Positions 62,998 to 64,000 of a stretch of 64,000 nt of DNA are shown in pieces. The notes below the pieces were generated by a model that worked only from the letters and a program-made list of their open reading frames with translations, had not been told where the DNA came from and ran no database searches. Made by a program: the position numbers and the translations under genes. The DNA is taken from the NCBI RefSeq assembly GCF_003479805.1, contig NZ_QUHV01000008.1, positions 1 to 64,000 on the forward strand, in the 5' to 3' direction. This DNA comes from Collinsella sp. AF08-23. Lineage in GTDB: Bacteria; Actinomycetota; Coriobacteriia; Coriobacteriales; Coriobacteriaceae. Numbering within the stretch: the stretch's first letter is position 1; each line of letters begins with the position of its first letter.

Positions 62998-63366
62998 CTA
63001 CTCGGCGACGGGAGCCTCGGGCTCCTCGACCTTGGTGGTCTTCTTGGCGGCACGGGAGGTGGCCTGGACCTTGGTGATCTTCAGCTTGGTGAGCTGCTGA
63101 CGATGGCCCTTGAGACGGTGATAGCGCTTACGCTTGTGGAACTTGTAGACGAGCTGCTTCTCGCCCTTGAACTGCTCCAGGATCTCAGCAGTGACCTTAG
63201 CCTTGGCGAGCTTGGCAGGATCCGTGACGATCTTCTTGCCGTCGTTGAGGAAGATAACCTCGAGCTCGACCTTGGAACCGGTCTCGCCCTCGATCTTCTC
63301 GACGGTGATGACGTCATCGGTGGCGACTTTATACTGCTTGCCGCCAGTAGAAACGATTGCGTACAT
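62998..63366 (-). CDS. rplU: 50S ribosomal protein L21
   Basis: The 122-residue product starts MYAIVSTGGKQYKV and contains the L21 C-terminal signature HKRKRYHRLKGHRQQLTKLKI. A tail of about 20 residues (AAKKTTKVEEPEAPVAE) is longer than usual. ATG 63366 has AAGGGCAAG upstream; ATG 63381 is in frame but unsupported. It is the first gene of the rplU-rpmA unit. Confidence 0.96.
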   Translation of the reverse strand: MYAIVSTGGKQYKVATDDVITVEKIEGETGSKVELEVIFLNDGKKIVTDPAKLAKAKVTAEILEQFKGEKQLVYKFHKRKRYHRLKGHRQQLTKLKITKVQATSRAAKKTTKVEEPEAPVAE

Positions 63367-63405
63367 ATTCTTGCCCTTCATGCATCAGTTGTGCAACAGT
63401 CGGAT

Positions 63406-63434
63406 ATGGTATCAGGTGGTTTGTGGCACGTCAA
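63406..63434 (-). promoter_or_regulatory. rplU promoter
   Basis: On the - strand, TTGACG (63429-63434) and TACCAT (63406-63411) are spaced by 17 bases, giving a leader of about 33 bases. No L21 leader structure could be drawn with confidence. Confidence 0.6.
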
Positions 63435-63463
63435 CGGATTAATACAACGTTTTCCCTGCATAT

Positions 63464-64000
63464 TCACAGGTTCGACAAAGCCTCCGCTGCACTACGCGCC
63501 GTAAGGCTCCCCTGTGGTGCCTCAAGCTCATGGCCTAGCGGGTGGACCTCACTCGCGTCGTCTATGCGGATACGCTGTGAGCAGCGCTCGACATTATACG
63601 ACGAAATAGTCACGAGCTTCTGAATACCGGTGGAGACGATCTCCTCGTCGACGCCCGGCTCAAGCCCACGTAGCGCTTGATCGAGGGCGGCCACGATAAT
63701 CTCGGGGCGAAGCGAGCCCTCGTTGTCGCAGCGTGTGTTGAGTTCGAGCCAGATGCGACCATCGGGCATAACGCGGTGGCTGCAGCCCTTGAGCAGATGG
63801 CGAACGTCCAGGGATTTGGTCTTCTTGCCTCGACGATACGGGATCTCGGCGCTTTGGTCATACCACCCAGAGAGGACCTGCGAGACCGCCTCGTCCGTCA
63901 CGGAAAACCCGGGGTTGACGAAAACCTCAAGTAGGTAGTGGACTTCGTTGATCTCCGCTGTGAGCGCCGGGCGACGAAGCTCCACGTACGCCGCGCCAAG
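63464..64000 (-). CDS. DUF2344 / TIGR03936 radical-SAM-linked protein, 5' part missing
   Basis: The frame is open from the window edge to the stop at 63464, giving at least 178 residues of a protein whose start lies outside. The text SAEIPYRRGKKTKSLDVRHLLKG and EGSLRPEIIVAALDQAL fits the C-terminal part of the family that accompanies, or is fused to, a radical SAM protein (TIGR03960) upstream of rplU in many bacteria. GTG 63985 could be a start but the reading runs on with good codon use. Its function is unknown. Confidence 0.75.
   Translation of the reverse strand, partial: LGAAYVELRRPALTAEINEVHYLLEVFVNPGFSVTDEAVSQVLSGWYDQSAEIPYRRGKKTKSLDVRHLLKGCSHRVMPDGRIWLELNTRCDNEGSLRPEIIVAALDQALRGLEPGVDEEIVSTGIQKLVTISSYNVERCSQRIRIDDASEVHPLGHELEAPQGSLTARSAAEALSNL

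Overview
The window reads as ordinary core chromosome of a GC-rich actinobacterium. My best guess is the class Coriobacteriia (Collinsella-like). This is inferred from a GarA-type FHA protein followed by a MerR regulator, a nrdR/LysM/lexA cluster as in actinobacteria, and SpoVS, RNase Y and RNase J in a non-sporulating-looking gene set. No 16S gene is present to confirm it. No phage, insertion sequence or CRISPR array is seen.

Layout. Positions 1-4.3 kb hold an ECF sigma factor, a six-helix membrane protein that may be its anti-sigma factor, and a two-gene ABC exporter. Two tRNA genes (CAT, then Val-CAC) follow. From 5.2 to 27.4 kb nearly everything is on the + strand: ABC-F ATPase, M50 protease, scpA-scpB-rluB-cmk-plsC-ispH, a radical SAM/PDZ (DUF512) protein, der-plsY-gpsA, rpe, a cysteine desulfurase, a Nif3-like protein, a coiled-coil zinc-ribbon protein, coaBC, tRNA-Pro, a CDP-alcohol phosphatidyltransferase, garA-merR, apt, an NlpC/P60 peptidase and a DegV protein. 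From 27.5 kb to the end most genes are on the - strand: trxB; purine permease-dut-nrdR-LysM with lexA divergent; hflX-miaA-miaB-spoVS-GHKL ATPase-rny; recX-recA; cinA; pgsA-rimO; yajQ; rodZ-ftsK-rnj; glyS-glyQ; lepB-trmD-rimM-khpA-rpsP; rsfS-yqeK-nadD-obgE-rpmA-rplU; and the 3' part of a DUF2344 gene cut by the window edge. The + strand exceptions there are a diacylglycerol glycosyltransferase, lexA and dinB.

How the genes work together. There is a visible SOS circuit: three LexA boxes lie between lexA and a LysM membrane protein (a likely division inhibitor), and one lies inside the recA promoter spacer. Other clusters serve ribosome biogenesis and tRNA modification (obgE, rsfS, der, hflX, rimM, trmD, miaA, miaB, rimO, rluB), phospholipid synthesis (plsC, plsY, gpsA, pgsA), chromosome segregation (scpAB, ftsK) and RNA decay (rny, rnj, khpA).

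The least explained signal is non-coding. Two loci about 37 kb apart carry the same pair of long hairpins in inverted orientation, with near-identical cores and arms that differ between copies yet stay self-complementary. A second, shorter palindromic family with a GGGGACGTACCCC-like core and variable complementary arms recurs at five intergenic places.
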